Assembly: GCA_963593685.1 (NCBI GenBank)
Contig: CAVBBP010000010.1
Span: forward strand, 1-55,141
DNA length: 55,141 nt
Reading direction: 5' to 3'
Source: W0P28-013 sp963593685
GTDB taxonomy: Bacteria; Bacteroidota; Bacteroidia; Bacteroidales; Paludibacteraceae
Program-made: the position numbers and the translations under genes
Notes under the pieces: model-generated
Told to the model about the DNA's origin: nothing
What the model saw: only the letters and a program-made list of their open reading frames with translations
Database searches by the model: none
Shown: one piece after another, positions 1 through 8,778 of the stretch
How the letters are laid out: the number at the start of each line of letters is the position of its first letter
Numbering within the stretch: the first letter of the stretch is position 1

Positions 1-262
1 TTCGCTCAAACAGTAATTCCGCTTTCTCGAAACACAAAACCTGATTTTTGACACTCGCCGCCCAATGCCGTGTCGGTATCAACAACGCCGCAATCTTCAA
101 ATTTTCAAATCTTCAAATGAAAAACTTTTTACTTTCAACTTTATACACTTTTTCACTATTTCGTCTTTCGTCTTTATTCCTTATTCTTTATTCAAAAAAA
201 TCTCACTCTTCTCGTAATAATTTATAAAAGTCATTTATTATTCTAACGGATAAACGGTGTGT
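1..262. repeat. Intergenic mosaic at left window end
   Basis: No gene is visible. Positions 22-80 are the left copy of a 59-bp repeat described separately. Then come a piece like module F (TATCAACAACGCCGCAATC), repeated TTCAAAT words, an M ladder (CACTTT words, about 125-165) and a K ladder (TCTTTATTCC words, about 150-195). The modules read in the direction expected downstream of the minus-strand gene that ends at 263. Confidence 0.7.
22..80 (+). repeat. 59-bp terminal inverted repeat, left copy
   Basis: Positions 22-80 match the reverse complement of 55083-55141 with 3 mismatches by direct comparison. A 19-nt core (55-73) recurs exactly, on the other strand, at 40415-40433. The right copy ends at the last base of the window, which suggests that the sequence was cut at copies of a dispersed repeat. 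There is no transposase nearby, and housekeeping genes fill the interval, so I do not read it as a transposon end. Confidence 0.85.
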
Positions 263-1219
263 TTATTTTCGTTTGTAGTCATATTTTATTTCGCTGAAAT
301 CGAGATAGGGCGCAAGTCGGTCGAAGTTGTAGCCGTCGAACTCTTTTCTGTCTTTCAGCGTTTTCAGTTCGTCGATATTGTGTAGCGTGCCTTGTGTGCG
401 GCGCAATTCGTAGATGGCTTTGGCTTGGTAAAAATTGAGATATGGGTGCGCTTTCAACCGCTCGACGCTGGCTTTGTTTATTTGAATTTTATTGATAAGG
501 TTCTGATTTACAGACAAATACGGCGCAATTTTATCGAACACCTCTTGCGGAAAATTGTTGATTTCGAGCAACTGCTCGACATGGGCAAAACCGCCAAGTC
601 GGTTGCGGTAAGCCACTATCTGCTTGGCGCGCCCGCTGCCAATGCCCGGCATGCGTTGCAGTTCGGCGGTGTCTGCGGCGTTCAGTTCCATGTGGACATA
701 CGCTTTGCGTGGTTTTTGCTGCGCAGTGGTGTCAATTTTGGCCGTTTCGGCTGCTGCAATATGCACATAAGGCAGCAGTTTTTCGACCTCTTCGGGTTCG
801 AGGCGGCAAAATTCTACAAAAAATTCGGCCGTGCGGAACTGCTTTGCCTTGCGCCGAAACGACATGATGCGCCGCACATCGTACGGTTTGAACCCCATGC
901 GCACAAATTCGGTCGAATCGAGCGTGTTCGGGTCGAAATCGAACGGCGTGAGGCGTGTGGGCGTGTCGAAATCGGTCTGTTTCGGCTCTCTGTGCCGCGC
1001 CTCGAAGGGCGACTGCCAAACGGGTTTTGGCTTGTCGCGCAACGACTGCTCGAAGGCGGCCACCTGCGCCACAAACGCCGAATCGCTCTCGCTCTCGTGG
1101 CTCGACGACGACACCAAGCGTGGCAGCAACACATCAAGTGTTACCACCGCCACTATCAGCATCAACAGCACGATGATGCCAATTTGCTGCCCCCTCGGGA
1201 AAAACAGAAAGCGATTCAT
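263..1219 (-). CDS. Helix-hairpin-helix (ComEA-like) membrane-anchored protein
   Basis: This 318-residue protein has one N-terminal membrane segment (about residues 12-36), a variable linker, and helix-hairpin-helix repeats in the C-terminal two thirds. The clearest repeat is around residues 185-215 (LQRMPGIGSGRAKQIVAYR). The fold binds DNA without sequence preference. ComEA relatives in Gram-negative bacteria sit in the periplasm and help to take up DNA, but the Bacteroidetes version with three or four such motifs has no settled role. It is on the same strand as the DUF5683-parB-parA cluster but separated from it by 350 bp of repeat mosaic, so it is probably transcribed separately. An A ladder begins about 24 nt upstream of the ATG at 1219. 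Confidence 0.85.
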   Translation of the reverse strand: MNRFLFFPRGQQIGIIVLLMLIVAVVTLDVLLPRLVSSSSHESESDSAFVAQVAAFEQSLRDKPKPVWQSPFEARHREPKQTDFDTPTRLTPFDFDPNTLDSTEFVRMGFKPYDVRRIMSFRRKAKQFRTAEFFVEFCRLEPEEVEKLLPYVHIAAAETAKIDTTAQQKPRKAYVHMELNAADTAELQRMPGIGSGRAKQIVAYRNRLGGFAHVEQLLEINNFPQEVFDKIAPYLSVNQNLINKIQINKASVERLKAHPYLNFYQAKAIYELRRTQGTLHNIDELKTLKDRKEFDGYNFDRLAPYLDFSEIKYDYKRK

Positions 1220-1570
1220 TTGTATTTCTGGTTTCTAGTTTGAAAAGGTTGATTAGTTGATTGGTTGATCGGTTGATTGGTTTAACGCACTGGTGAAGAT
1301 TCGTGCAGTTTATTTCTGATTTCTAATTTCTAATTTCTAGCTGTGGCCTCTTTTCCCGTTTTCCCCAAAGGGGAAAAGCCTTTGGTTTAATTAGAAATTT
1401 TGAATTTAGAATTATGAATTTTTGCGTTCAACACCACTGCAATTTTCAAATAATAAAATGTCTTTTGTCTTTACTCTTTATTCATCGGACGTGGCATGCC
1501 GCGTCCCTACTTTCTCACTTTCACACTTTCTCACTTTCACACTAAAAAACTTCTCACTTCTCACTTCTCT
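1220..1570. repeat. Intergenic mosaic: modules A, G, B, C, E
   Basis: No gene is visible. Module A lies at 1244-1293 (GTTGAT ladder, then TTTAACGCACTGG), G at 1310-1340 (TTTCTAA words), hairpin B at 1351-1386, hairpin C in its GGCATGCC form at 1487-1507, a CTTTCTCA ladder at 1508-1545, and an E-type ladder (TTCTCAC) up to 1570. Read on the minus strand the order is E, C, B, G, A, that is, from the stop of the upstream gene to the start of the downstream gene. Confidence 0.8.
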
Positions 1571-2245
1571 CTAAAATTTAATTCCCACGCCGACGCCGAA
1601 GTTCGGGTTTTGGCTGTTTTCGGTGAGGAAAACGGTGGGGCGCACATGCATCGATAGGTCGGGACTGATGTCGAAGTCGGCCAACTGCGCATCGACATAC
1701 GCCTCGACGATGGTGAGTGCGTAGAACGCCACCGCCCCAACGATGCACAAATCGCGGTAGCGGCGGTAGGTGTTGTGCTGGTTTTTGAGCAGATTTTTGG
1801 CATAATCCGATGTTGGATCGGTACCGGGCGGCAGCAGGTTGTCGTAACTGCGCCCCGTGGGGTTACTGCCCATTGCATCGCGGTAGGCGCGCGAGTACTC
1901 TTGGTAGTAGCGGTTGTTCCATGTGATGCCATAGACCAGCCCGATGGCACCGCCGTAAACTATCGGCAGTTTCCAATAACTGCGGTTGTATATCTGCCCC
2001 AAACCGGGAAAAATGAACGCATACCAAAGCGATTTTTGCGGGTCGGGCAGCCACACCTCGTTGTAGTTTGGCTTGGGTCTGACTGGGCGCGCCTCGGTGA
2101 AGAACACCGCCGCCGTATCGGACAGGGTGAACACCTGCTTGTCGGCTTGCACTGGAGCGGCAAAGTCGCTAGCGGGCGTTTGTGCGTGCAATCCCACAAC
2201 GATTGCCGCCAAAAATCCGATTGTCAGAACAATGCGTTTGGTCAT
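1571..2245 (-). CDS. DUF5683 family outer-envelope protein
   Basis: This 224-residue protein starts with a signal peptide (cleavage near HAQTPAS, about residue 22). The central segment LWYAFIFPGLGQIYNRSYWK, at about residues 73-92, is the hallmark of DUF5683, a Bacteroidetes family of small exported proteins of unknown function. The start codon lies 6 nt after the parB stop, so it is the third gene of a parA-parB-DUF5683 operon, an arrangement I know from other Bacteroidales. It ends directly at an E-type heptad ladder. Identity is firm at family level only; no biochemical role should be assumed. Confidence 0.85.
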   Translation of the reverse strand: MTKRIVLTIGFLAAIVVGLHAQTPASDFAAPVQADKQVFTLSDTAAVFFTEARPVRPKPNYNEVWLPDPQKSLWYAFIFPGLGQIYNRSYWKLPIVYGGAIGLVYGITWNNRYYQEYSRAYRDAMGSNPTGRSYDNLLPPGTDPTSDYAKNLLKNQHNTYRRYRDLCIVGAVAFYALTIVEAYVDAQLADFDISPDLSMHVRPTVFLTENSQNPNFGVGVGIKF

Positions 2246-2251
2246 CGAGGG

Positions 2252-3130
2252 TCAGTCTGCCAATTTTTGGAGCGTTTCCACAATTTTGTCCAATTCGGCC
2301 GCCGAAGCGAACTTGATAGTCAGTTTGCCGCTGCCATTTTCGGCGGTTGCCACCTGCGTCGGTGCGCCCACAAGGTGCGCAATGCGCTCGGCGAGTTCGG
2401 CGTGCTGCATTGTTTTTGCCGATGGCTTCTTTTTGGTGCCAGCCGCTATGTCGGTCGAGTTTTTTACCAACTCTTCCACAGCGCGCACGGGCAGATTTTC
2501 GGCCAATATGCGCTCGTAAACGCTTATCTGGTCGGCGGCATTTTCGATGCCAGCCAGCGCGCGCGCGTGTCCCATGTCGATTTTGCCATCTTTGAGGCCG
2601 AGTTGCACTTCGGCGGGCAGTTTCAGCAGCCGCACATAGTTTGCTATGGTAGCGCGTTTTTTGCCAACTTGCTGACTCAATGCCTCTTGCGTCAAATTGT
2701 AGTCGTTCATCAACTTGTGATAACTCAACGCTATCTCGATGGCGTTCAAGTCCTCGCGCTGAATGTTCTCGATGAGCGCCATCAGTTGCACCTGCTGTTC
2801 GTCGTCGGCAGTTTTGATGTAGGCAGGAATTTTGTCGAGGTCGGCCAGTTTTGCTGCGCGCCAACGGCGTTCGCCAGCGATTATCTGGTAGTGTCCGTCG
2901 TCTATTTTGCGCAGTGTGATGGGCGAAATCACGCCAAAAGCGCGTATCGAGTCGGCCAGTTCGGCCAGCGCATCGTCGTCGAATGTGGTGCGTGGCTGGT
3001 CGGGATTGGCATCGATTTTGTCGATATCGATTTCGCTTATCGACGAGCCGCCTTGCGGTTGCGCATCTATTTCGATGTCTTTGATTAGGGAGCCAAGTCC
3101 GCGCCCTAATGCAGGTTGTTTTTTGACCAT
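2252..3130 (-). CDS. parB: Chromosome partitioning protein ParB
   Basis: ParB is the CTP-dependent sliding clamp that loads at parS sites and, with ParA, separates replicated origins. The 292-residue protein shows the expected order: an N-terminal ParA-contact region (GRGLGSLI), the CTP-binding ParB/Srx domain with the GERRWRA box near residue 87, and a helix-turn-helix DNA-binding region (TQEALSQQVGKKRATIANY, about 150-170). The C-terminal dimerisation domain follows an alanine/lysine-rich linker. Start at 3130; the gap to parA is 10 nt, so the two are co-transcribed. I saw no TGTTTCACGTGAAACA-type parS in the window, which says nothing about sites elsewhere on the chromosome. Confidence 0.96.
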   Translation of the reverse strand: MVKKQPALGRGLGSLIKDIEIDAQPQGGSSISEIDIDKIDANPDQPRTTFDDDALAELADSIRAFGVISPITLRKIDDGHYQIIAGERRWRAAKLADLDKIPAYIKTADDEQQVQLMALIENIQREDLNAIEIALSYHKLMNDYNLTQEALSQQVGKKRATIANYVRLLKLPAEVQLGLKDGKIDMGHARALAGIENAADQISVYERILAENLPVRAVEELVKNSTDIAAGTKKKPSAKTMQHAELAERIAHLVGAPTQVATAENGSGKLTIKFASAAELDKIVETLQKLAD

Positions 3131-3140
3131 AAGGTTATGT

Positions 3141-3902
3141 TTAATTGCGATTTATCAGTTCTTTTGCCAAATCGAGATAGTTTATCGAGCCTTTCGATTC
3201 GGGGTCGTATTGCAGCACAGGTTGGCCGTAACTGGCGGCTTCGCTCAATTTCACATTGCGCTGAATGAATGTGTTGAACACCATATCGCCAAAGTGATTT
3301 TTCACTTCGGTGGCCACTTGGTTGGCGTGGCGCAAGCGTGCGTCGAACATGGTCAGCACAAAGCCTTCGATTTTGAGCGACGGGTTCAACTTGCTTTTCA
3401 GCAGTTTGATGGTGTGCAGCAGTTTGCCAATGCCTTCGAGCGCAAAGTATTCGCTCTGCACAGGTATGATGACCGAATCGGCGGCGGTGAGCGCATTGAG
3501 CGTAATCAGCCCGAGCGACGGCGAGCAGTCGATCAGAATGTAGTCGTAGTCGTCTTTCACTTGGCTCAAAGCGCGGCGCATATAGAGTTCGCGCTCCTTG
3601 TCGTTGATTATCTCCAACTCAATACCCACCAGATTGATGTCGGAGGTAACGAGGTCGAGATTTTCGACTTCGGTGTGGCGCACGGCTTCGCGCGTTTCTA
3701 CCCTGCCGATGAGGCTCTGATAGATGGTTTTGTCCTGATTTTCGATGTCGAATCCAAGACCTGTCGAGGCGTTGGCCTGTGGGTCGGCGTCCACCAGCAG
3801 TACTTTTTTGCCGTAGTGCGCAAGCGATGCCGCCAAATTGATGCTCGTAGTGGTTTTGCCTACACCACCTTTCTGATTGGCAATTGCAATGATTTTACCC
3901 AT
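3141..3902 (-). CDS. parA: Chromosome partitioning ATPase ParA/Soj
   Basis: ParA is a deviant Walker ATPase that binds DNA non-specifically in its ATP dimer form and is released by ParB, moving the origin. The 253-residue protein has the deviant Walker A motif KGGVGKTT at residues 10-17, DADPQANAS after strand 2, and DCSPSLG as Walker B near residue 125. Length is normal for the Soj type, with no N-terminal DNA-binding extension, so it is chromosomal rather than plasmid type Ia. It is the first gene of parA-parB-DUF5683. Module A lies only about 9 nt upstream of the ATG at 3902. Confidence 0.96.
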   Translation of the reverse strand: MGKIIAIANQKGGVGKTTTSINLAASLAHYGKKVLLVDADPQANASTGLGFDIENQDKTIYQSLIGRVETREAVRHTEVENLDLVTSDINLVGIELEIINDKERELYMRRALSQVKDDYDYILIDCSPSLGLITLNALTAADSVIIPVQSEYFALEGIGKLLHTIKLLKSKLNPSLKIEGFVLTMFDARLRHANQVATEVKNHFGDMVFNTFIQRNVKLSEAASYGQPVLQYDPESKGSINYLDLAKELINRN

Positions 3903-4265
3903 AATTTTTTATAGTTGATTGGTTGATTGGTCGTTGATAAGTTGATGAGTTGATAAGTTTAACGCATTGGTGGAGGGCAGTGGATTTCTAATTTCTAATT
4001 TCTGGTTTCAAGTTTTCGGTATCAAAAAAGCCGCAATTATTATTCATTGTTCATTTTTTATTGTTCATTTTTCTTGTGGCCTCTTTTCCCGTTTTCCCCA
4101 AAGGGGAAAAGCCTTTTGTCTTCGTCTTAATCAAAGTTTTAGTCTATAAACGATAACCTCTAACCTATAAACTTTTCGGATGTGGCATGCCGCGTCCCTA
4201 CTTTCGCACTTTCATACTTTCACACTTTCAAACTAAAAAATTCCTCACTCCTCACTCCTAATTCC
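3903..4265. repeat. Intergenic mosaic: modules A, G, F, B, C, E in full order
   Basis: One of the most complete mosaics. A lies at 3912-3962 (ladder, then TTTAACGCATTGGTGG), G at 3985-4005, F at 4014-4038 (TTCGGTATCAAAAAAGCCGC), TTCATTGTTCA words at 4040-4070, hairpin B at 4079-4115, an ATAACCTCTAACC ladder at 4147-4172, hairpin C (GGCATGCC form) at 4177-4203, an 8-nt CTTTCACA ladder at 4200-4238, and an E ladder (CTCACTC) at 4245-4271, overlapping the stop of the next gene. No ORF is supported. Confidence 0.85.
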
Positions 4266-5291
4266 TCACTCAAGAAGTACTCTCTCGATGCACTCGATAA
4301 TTTTGGCCGATGGAATGCTTTCGAGGCAGCGGTAGTCGCCATATTTGCAGCGTTTGTTTTCGTGTGCGGTGCAGGGTCGGCACGAAAAATCGACACCTAC
4401 TTGGTTTTCGGCGGGTTGCCGCCAACTGCCAAAGCCTGCGTAGGGGTGTGTTGCGCCCCAAATGCTCACCACAGGCGTGGCGGTGAGTGCCGCCAAGTGC
4501 GCATTGCCCGAATCCATCGTTACCATCACATCTAACTGCTCCATCAGTGCCAACTCTTCGTCGAGTTTGAGCGATGTATGCACGGCGTGCACATTGGCAA
4601 AAACCGTCTGCCAGTCGCCCAAAAGTTCGTTTTCCATCTCGCCTGCGCCAAACAGAAACAGCGTCGTGTTTGGCTGGCTATCGAAGTGGCGAATGACATT
4701 TTTTGTCTTTCTGAAAGGCAATGTTTTGCCGCGCGCTATCGAGAGCGGCGCAATGCCAATCCAGCGTCCATGCTTTTCGCCGTATATTTCCGCCACTTTT
4801 TGCCGTTTTTCGGCCGAAGCGGACGGAATGCGCACAAATTGGTCGTCGGTTTGCAGCCCTATCTGCGCAAAAGCCTCGCTGTAACGCTCAAAAATCGGCT
4901 TCAACGGCTTGTATCGTTGCGCCCCGAGGCGTATCAATCGACGGCGTTCGGTGCGCTGCTTGTCGATGACCACCACTTTTGCGCCCCACAGCCTGAATAG
5001 TCGTCGCAAAAAGCGTGTGCGCGGCGCATCTTGCAAATCGACCACCACATCGAACCGCTGGCGACACAATGCGCCAAAGAGTTTGAGCGCACCACGCAGC
5101 CCTTTGTGCTTGCGGCGAATGTCGGCGCCCACAAACGCAACATGCGCAAAGTGAGCAAACAATGGCTGCAAAAAATGCCTGCTCAACACCGTAAATTCGT
5201 GCTGCGGATATCGTCTGTCGAGCGCATCGAGCGGCGGCACGATGGACGCAACATTGCTGATGCCCGAAAAACAGATGATAAGCACTCTCAT
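4266..5291 (-). CDS. Glycosyltransferase family 9 (heptosyltransferase-like)
   Basis: The 341-residue protein has the GT-B layout of family 9, which transfers heptose or related sugars to the lipopolysaccharide core. Visible features are the N-terminal Rossmann start (MRVLIICFSGISNVASIVPPLDAL), IGIAPLSIARGKTLP in the centre, and the C-terminal donor-binding MVTMDSGNAHLAALTATPVVSIWGATHP. It ends with a short cysteine-rich tail (CRPCTAHENKRCKYGDYRCL), also common in this family. I take the ATG at 5291 rather than an upstream TTG at 5300 because the beta strand starts there and a -7 box lies at 5376-5383. Acceptor and sugar cannot be deduced. Confidence 0.9.
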   Translation of the reverse strand: MRVLIICFSGISNVASIVPPLDALDRRYPQHEFTVLSRHFLQPLFAHFAHVAFVGADIRRKHKGLRGALKLFGALCRQRFDVVVDLQDAPRTRFLRRLFRLWGAKVVVIDKQRTERRRLIRLGAQRYKPLKPIFERYSEAFAQIGLQTDDQFVRIPSASAEKRQKVAEIYGEKHGRWIGIAPLSIARGKTLPFRKTKNVIRHFDSQPNTTLFLFGAGEMENELLGDWQTVFANVHAVHTSLKLDEELALMEQLDVMVTMDSGNAHLAALTATPVVSIWGATHPYAGFGSWRQPAENQVGVDFSCRPCTAHENKRCKYGDYRCLESIPSAKIIECIERVLLE

Positions 5292-5375
5292 ACAATCCAA
5301 AAATTACGGCAGCAGCGGCAAAAAAATAGGTTTTCGACCATTTTACCGCAGATTTTCTGCAACCGATTCAAACTA

Positions 5376-5383
5376 CAAATGTA
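5376..5383 (-). promoter_or_regulatory. Candidate -7 box for the family-9 glycosyltransferase
   Basis: Minus-strand TACATTTG matches the Bacteroidetes -7 consensus TAnnTTTG and lies about 85 nt upstream of the ATG at 5291. No clear TTTG -33 element is seen. Confidence 0.5.
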
Positions 5384-5503
5384 GGCATTTTTTCGGATTG
5401 AACAGCAGGGTTGGCACACTTTTTTTGCTTTTGCACAAATTTTGCGCCAACGAATAGGCAAAAAGTGTCGATTAAATCGCCCGTTTTTTATTTTTTCGGA
5501 AAT

Positions 5504-6502
5504 TCAATTTTTGGCAAGCGTGCCGAAGCCGAAGCGGGTGGCATATTCAGCCAAATACTCCTGTTCGGTCTGCCCGGGCGTTGGCACTAGCGTGGCGGTG
5601 CGACCGAGCGTGCGCAAGTCCATCAGCGTGGAGTAACCCGAACGGCAGACAATGCGCGGCGTGGTCTGCAAAAGTCGTTGCATTTCGCTGGTTGTCAAGT
5701 GGTTGCAGAAAGTGATGTTGCCAACAGCCGATCGTTTTTCCGGTTCGTTTGGCAGTCCACGCACAACGAGGCAACGCCCTTCGGCGGCGGCAAAAAGGCG
5801 CACCAACTGCTCCTCGAAGCGTGTGCGCTGCGGCTCTGGCCCCGAAGTGATGCCGATAGCATCGAAATCGGCAGATTTTGGACACTTTATTTGTGCGTCG
5901 AAGCGCGAAATTATTCCGATGAAAACGCCATTTTTTGGCAATTTGTATTTGTGTGCCAAATCGCCAGCGAGTTGCTCGGTTTCGCTGTCGGGAATCCAAC
6001 AAAAATCGTATTTTTGAATGATTTTTCGGTGAATTTTCCAAACTGTTTTCTCCAAAAAACGCCATCTCGGCGGCATTTTCACCATCAGTTGATGCGTGAT
6101 ATAGATGCACTGCGCACGCTGCGTCCAAAGTCCGAAACGGTTGTCGGAAATGACCGCATCAATCTTGTGCAACGCGATGATTTTCTGCAAGTTGCGGTGT
6201 TCGCACGCTATCTGAAACACAAATTTTGGCAACTGCGTCAACATCACTCCCACCTGCGAGCGCGAGGCGGAATAGCGCACCGTGAGCCCAGCAAAACGGA
6301 CGAGCGGCAAATCGGGGAACTCCTGCTGCAAAAATTGGTACGCTGCGCCATCGGCCGCCAAAATCACCTGCTTGTCGGCTGCAAGCAACGCCCTGATGAT
6401 CGGCACACAACGCGTGGCGTGCCCCAAGCCCCAATCGAGCGGACAGACCAAAATGCGGTTGCCTTCGACTTGCGCAATGGCTTTCGGCAGCAGTGCGTTC
6501 AT
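5504..6502 (-). CDS. MurG-like / family-28 glycosyltransferase
   Basis: The 332-residue protein starts ILVCPLDWGLGHATRCVPIIRALL, a glycine-rich loop of the GT-B fold, and ends with CRSGYSTLMDLRTLGRTATLVPTPGQTEQEYLAEY, the donor-sugar-binding pattern of the MurG/GT28 group. The middle is typical of a Bacteroidetes family of uncharacterised glycosyltransferases about 330-390 residues long. It is not MurG itself, because the acceptor side differs. The start is 10 nt downstream of the radical SAM gene, so the two probably form an operon. Substrate unknown; a role in glycolipid or cell-surface glycan synthesis is inference. Confidence 0.85.
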   Translation of the reverse strand: MNALLPKAIAQVEGNRILVCPLDWGLGHATRCVPIIRALLAADKQVILAADGAAYQFLQQEFPDLPLVRFAGLTVRYSASRSQVGVMLTQLPKFVFQIACEHRNLQKIIALHKIDAVISDNRFGLWTQRAQCIYITHQLMVKMPPRWRFLEKTVWKIHRKIIQKYDFCWIPDSETEQLAGDLAHKYKLPKNGVFIGIISRFDAQIKCPKSADFDAIGITSGPEPQRTRFEEQLVRLFAAAEGRCLVVRGLPNEPEKRSAVGNITFCNHLTTSEMQRLLQTTPRIVCRSGYSTLMDLRTLGRTATLVPTPGQTEQEYLAEYATRFGFGTLAKN

Positions 6503-6512
6503 TTTCAGCGAG

Positions 6513-7277
6513 TTATTGCGTTACCAGCGTGTCGTAGCCCAACGCTTGCACGCGTGCGGCGATGGCGTTGAGGGTTGCCGAGTCGGCTTTTTTCAGGGTT
6601 TCGACAGGCGTAGCGCGGTCGAGCGAGTAGATCATCACCTGCCGCGGGTTGATTTTGCGCAACGCATCGAGCCAAGCGATAATTTCGGGCGCCGTCGTAT
6701 TGTCGATGTGCTGTCCGTTGTAGTCGCCTGTGAAGAAGAGCGTCTGCACCACCACATTGTCAAAAGTCGCCATTTCATCGACAATTTTTGCTATCGAGAA
6801 GTCGGGGTGGCGAGGCTGATTTATCAGTTTTGCCGTGGCTTCGATGGCGGAATCGAGTTTCAGAATGTTGTTGTCCACCTTGAGCAGCGCGGCACGCACC
6901 GATGGTCGGTGAATGCGCGTGGCGTTCGACAGCACGCTCACCTTTGCCGACGGATAGTAGCGGTTGCGCAGCGCAATGGTATCGTCGATGATTTCGCCGA
7001 AATGTGGGTGCAGCGTTGGTTCGCCGTTGCCAGCAAAAGTGATGACATCGACAGGCGCATTTTCGGCGGACAACGAGCGCAGTTTTGCCTCGAGTTTATC
7101 GGCAATTTCGTGCCGCGACGGAATGCGTGCCTCGCCGTGCGCCGTAGCAAAACCGCATTCGCAGTAGAGGCACTCGAACGAGCAGACTTTGGCGTTTGGC
7201 GGCAGCAGATTCACGCCCAACGACGCACCCAAACGGCGGCTATGTATGGGACCGAAAATGGGTTCAGGGAATAACAT
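6513..7277 (-). CDS. Radical SAM protein
   Basis: This 254-residue enzyme carries the radical SAM cluster motif CSFECLYC (Cys-x3-Cys-x2-Cys) at about residues 32-39, followed by FAGNGEPTLHPHFGEII, in which GNGEP is the SAM-contact motif. These enzymes cleave S-adenosylmethionine with a 4Fe-4S cluster to start radical chemistry. The N-terminal GPIHSRRLGASLGVNLLP resembles a family of short radical SAM proteins found in many anaerobes whose substrate is unknown. There is no extra cysteine-rich C-terminal domain, so a SPASM-type peptide modifier is unlikely. An A ladder sits about 9 nt upstream of the ATG. Confidence 0.88.
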   Translation of the reverse strand: MLFPEPIFGPIHSRRLGASLGVNLLPPNAKVCSFECLYCECGFATAHGEARIPSRHEIADKLEAKLRSLSAENAPVDVITFAGNGEPTLHPHFGEIIDDTIALRNRYYPSAKVSVLSNATRIHRPSVRAALLKVDNNILKLDSAIEATAKLINQPRHPDFSIAKIVDEMATFDNVVVQTLFFTGDYNGQHIDNTTAPEIIAWLDALRKINPRQVMIYSLDRATPVETLKKADSATLNAIAARVQALGYDTLVTQ

Positions 7278-7579
7278 TGTAATTTCAAATCGGGTTGATT
7301 AGTTGATCAGTTGATTGGTTGATTAGTTTAACGCATTGGTGATGGTCTGTGAGGTTTATTTCTAATTTCTGGTTTCTAGTTGTAGCCCCCTTTCCCGTTT
7401 CCCCCGAAGGGGGAAAGCCATTCCGTTAATTATGAATTATGAATTTTGAATTAAGAATTTCGGCATCAAAAAACATCTCCAAATTTTAATTAAACGATTG
7501 GAAATCAGGTAATTTGGCAATCAAAAAGTCTTTTGTCTTTACTCCTTACTCTTTATTCAAAATTCTTGCGACTTGCTAC
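7278..7579. repeat. Intergenic mosaic: modules A, G, B, H, K, L
   Basis: A lies at 7286-7335, with GTCTGTGAGGTTTATTTC after it, G at 7358-7380, hairpin B in the five-C form at 7385-7421, an ATGAATTATGAATT ladder at 7427-7460, F-like TTTCGGCATCAAAAAAC at 7457-7475, a K ladder at 7530-7562, and an L ladder (CTTGCGACTTGCTAC) from 7564 to the ribD stop. No gene seen. Confidence 0.8.
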
Positions 7580-8623
7580 TCATATCTTGTTACTAAAAAA
7601 ATCCATTTCGTTTTCGCCGAAAAATTCGGTTTTGTATGGTTTCATCGGGAGATTTGGGGCTTTTACGCCGCTGCCGATGGTGGTGGAGGCGGTTTCGATG
7701 CGAGCCTCGTCCCACAAACCGTCGTCGATGAAGGCTTGCAGTAGTTGTCGGCCGCCTTCGACAATCAGCGATTGCAGTTCATGTTGGTAGAGATAGTCCA
7801 AAATCTGCGGTACGATGTCGCGCGAAAAGTCGATTTTCACGAAAGTGGTGTTTTGTCCAATTTCGGCGTTTTCATCGGAGAAAATCACGGTTTTTGTGCT
7901 GTCGTCGAGCAGTTTGTAATCGGCAGGAATGCGCCGCTGGCGATCGATGGCCATGCGCACAGGATTTCGGGCGCTCCACTTGCGCGATGTGAGGTGCGGA
8001 TTGTCGAGCAGAACGGTGTTTGTACCGACCAAAATAGCCGATTCTACCGAGCGAATTTGATGATTGAGCGTTTTGGTAACTTCGTTCGAGATGCGGAGCG
8101 GTGGCGTGTCGGCATTTTCCCTGATTTTATCGATAAATCCGTCGGCTGTTTGCGCCCATTTGAGCAGAATGTAAGGCCTTTTTTGCGTGTGAAAAGTTAC
8201 AAAACGGCGGTTCAACCAGCGGCATTCGTCTTCCAAAACATGCTCCGTTACCACAATGCCCGCCTCGCGCAACATTGCGATGCCGCGCCCATTCACCTTG
8301 GCGTTTGGGTCGCCCATGCCCACCACCACGCGTGGAATGCCTTTTTCGATGATGAGTTTGGCGCACGGCGGCGTTTTGCCATAGTGCGAGCAGGGTTCGA
8401 GATTGACATAGAGCGTCGAGTGCGACAAGAGTTCTTGGTTTTTCACCGAGGCGATGGCGTTCACTTCGGCATGGGGCAGGCCGCAGCGGTGGTGATAGCC
8501 TTCACCAATAGTTTTGCCATCGCACACCACCACAGCACCAACCATCGGATTGGGAGCGGTGTTGCCTTCGGCTTGCTGTGCCAACTGCAAACAGCGGCGC
8601 ATATAGAGTTCGTCGTCGAGCAT
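7580..8623 (-). CDS. ribD: Bifunctional riboflavin biosynthesis deaminase/reductase RibD
   Basis: RibD catalyses the second and third steps of riboflavin synthesis: deamination of the pyrimidine from GTP cyclohydrolase II, then NADPH-dependent reduction of the ribosyl side chain. Residues 1-145 form the zinc deaminase domain, with HAEVNAI (zinc His and catalytic Glu) near residue 50 and PCSHYGKTPPC holding the two zinc cysteines near 75-85. Residues 146-347 form the reductase domain (PYILLKWAQTADGFI, LVGTNTVLLDNP, SLIVEGGRQLL). The 347-residue length is complete. It is divergent from glmS, with a -7 box at 8646-8653. No FMN riboswitch is apparent in the 155-bp intergenic space. Confidence 0.96.
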   Translation of the reverse strand: MLDDELYMRRCLQLAQQAEGNTAPNPMVGAVVVCDGKTIGEGYHHRCGLPHAEVNAIASVKNQELLSHSTLYVNLEPCSHYGKTPPCAKLIIEKGIPRVVVGMGDPNAKVNGRGIAMLREAGIVVTEHVLEDECRWLNRRFVTFHTQKRPYILLKWAQTADGFIDKIRENADTPPLRISNEVTKTLNHQIRSVESAILVGTNTVLLDNPHLTSRKWSARNPVRMAIDRQRRIPADYKLLDDSTKTVIFSDENAEIGQNTTFVKIDFSRDIVPQILDYLYQHELQSLIVEGGRQLLQAFIDDGLWDEARIETASTTIGSGVKAPNLPMKPYKTEFFGENEMDFFSNKI

Positions 8624-8645
8624 TTTTTGTATGTAAAAAGTCGGA

Positions 8646-8653
8646 CAAAATTA
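8646..8653 (-). promoter_or_regulatory. Candidate -7 box for ribD
   Basis: Minus-strand TAATTTTG fits TAnnTTTG and lies about 25 nt before the ribD ATG, leaving a short leader. Confidence 0.55.
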
Positions 8654-8738
8654 CGCAAACTTTTGCGAATGGCGCACTATTGGCACGAAAAAAACGAAAA
8701 ACTACACACTATATATTGCGTTTTTGACGAAAAAATAC

Positions 8739-8746
8739 GAACTTTG
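8739..8746 (+). promoter_or_regulatory. Possible -7 box for glmS
   Basis: GAACTTTG, within TACGAACTTTGC, resembles the -7 consensus but lacks the leading TA at the right spacing. It lies 33 nt before the glmS ATG. Confidence 0.4.
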
Positions 8747-8778
8747 CACCTTAAAATTTAACAAAAACTAACGAAAAA

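Noticed and set aside
1775..3088. 437-codon plus-strand open frame opposite DUF5683 and parB
   Set aside because: Shadow of two recognised minus-strand genes; no recognisable protein features.
2252..3902. parS sites near parAB
   Set aside because: I looked for TGTTTCACGTGAAACA-like palindromes in and around the operon and saw none.
8624..8778. glmS ribozyme or FMN riboswitch between ribD and glmS
   Set aside because: The 155-bp space is AT-rich, with two promoters and no conserved riboswitch segments.
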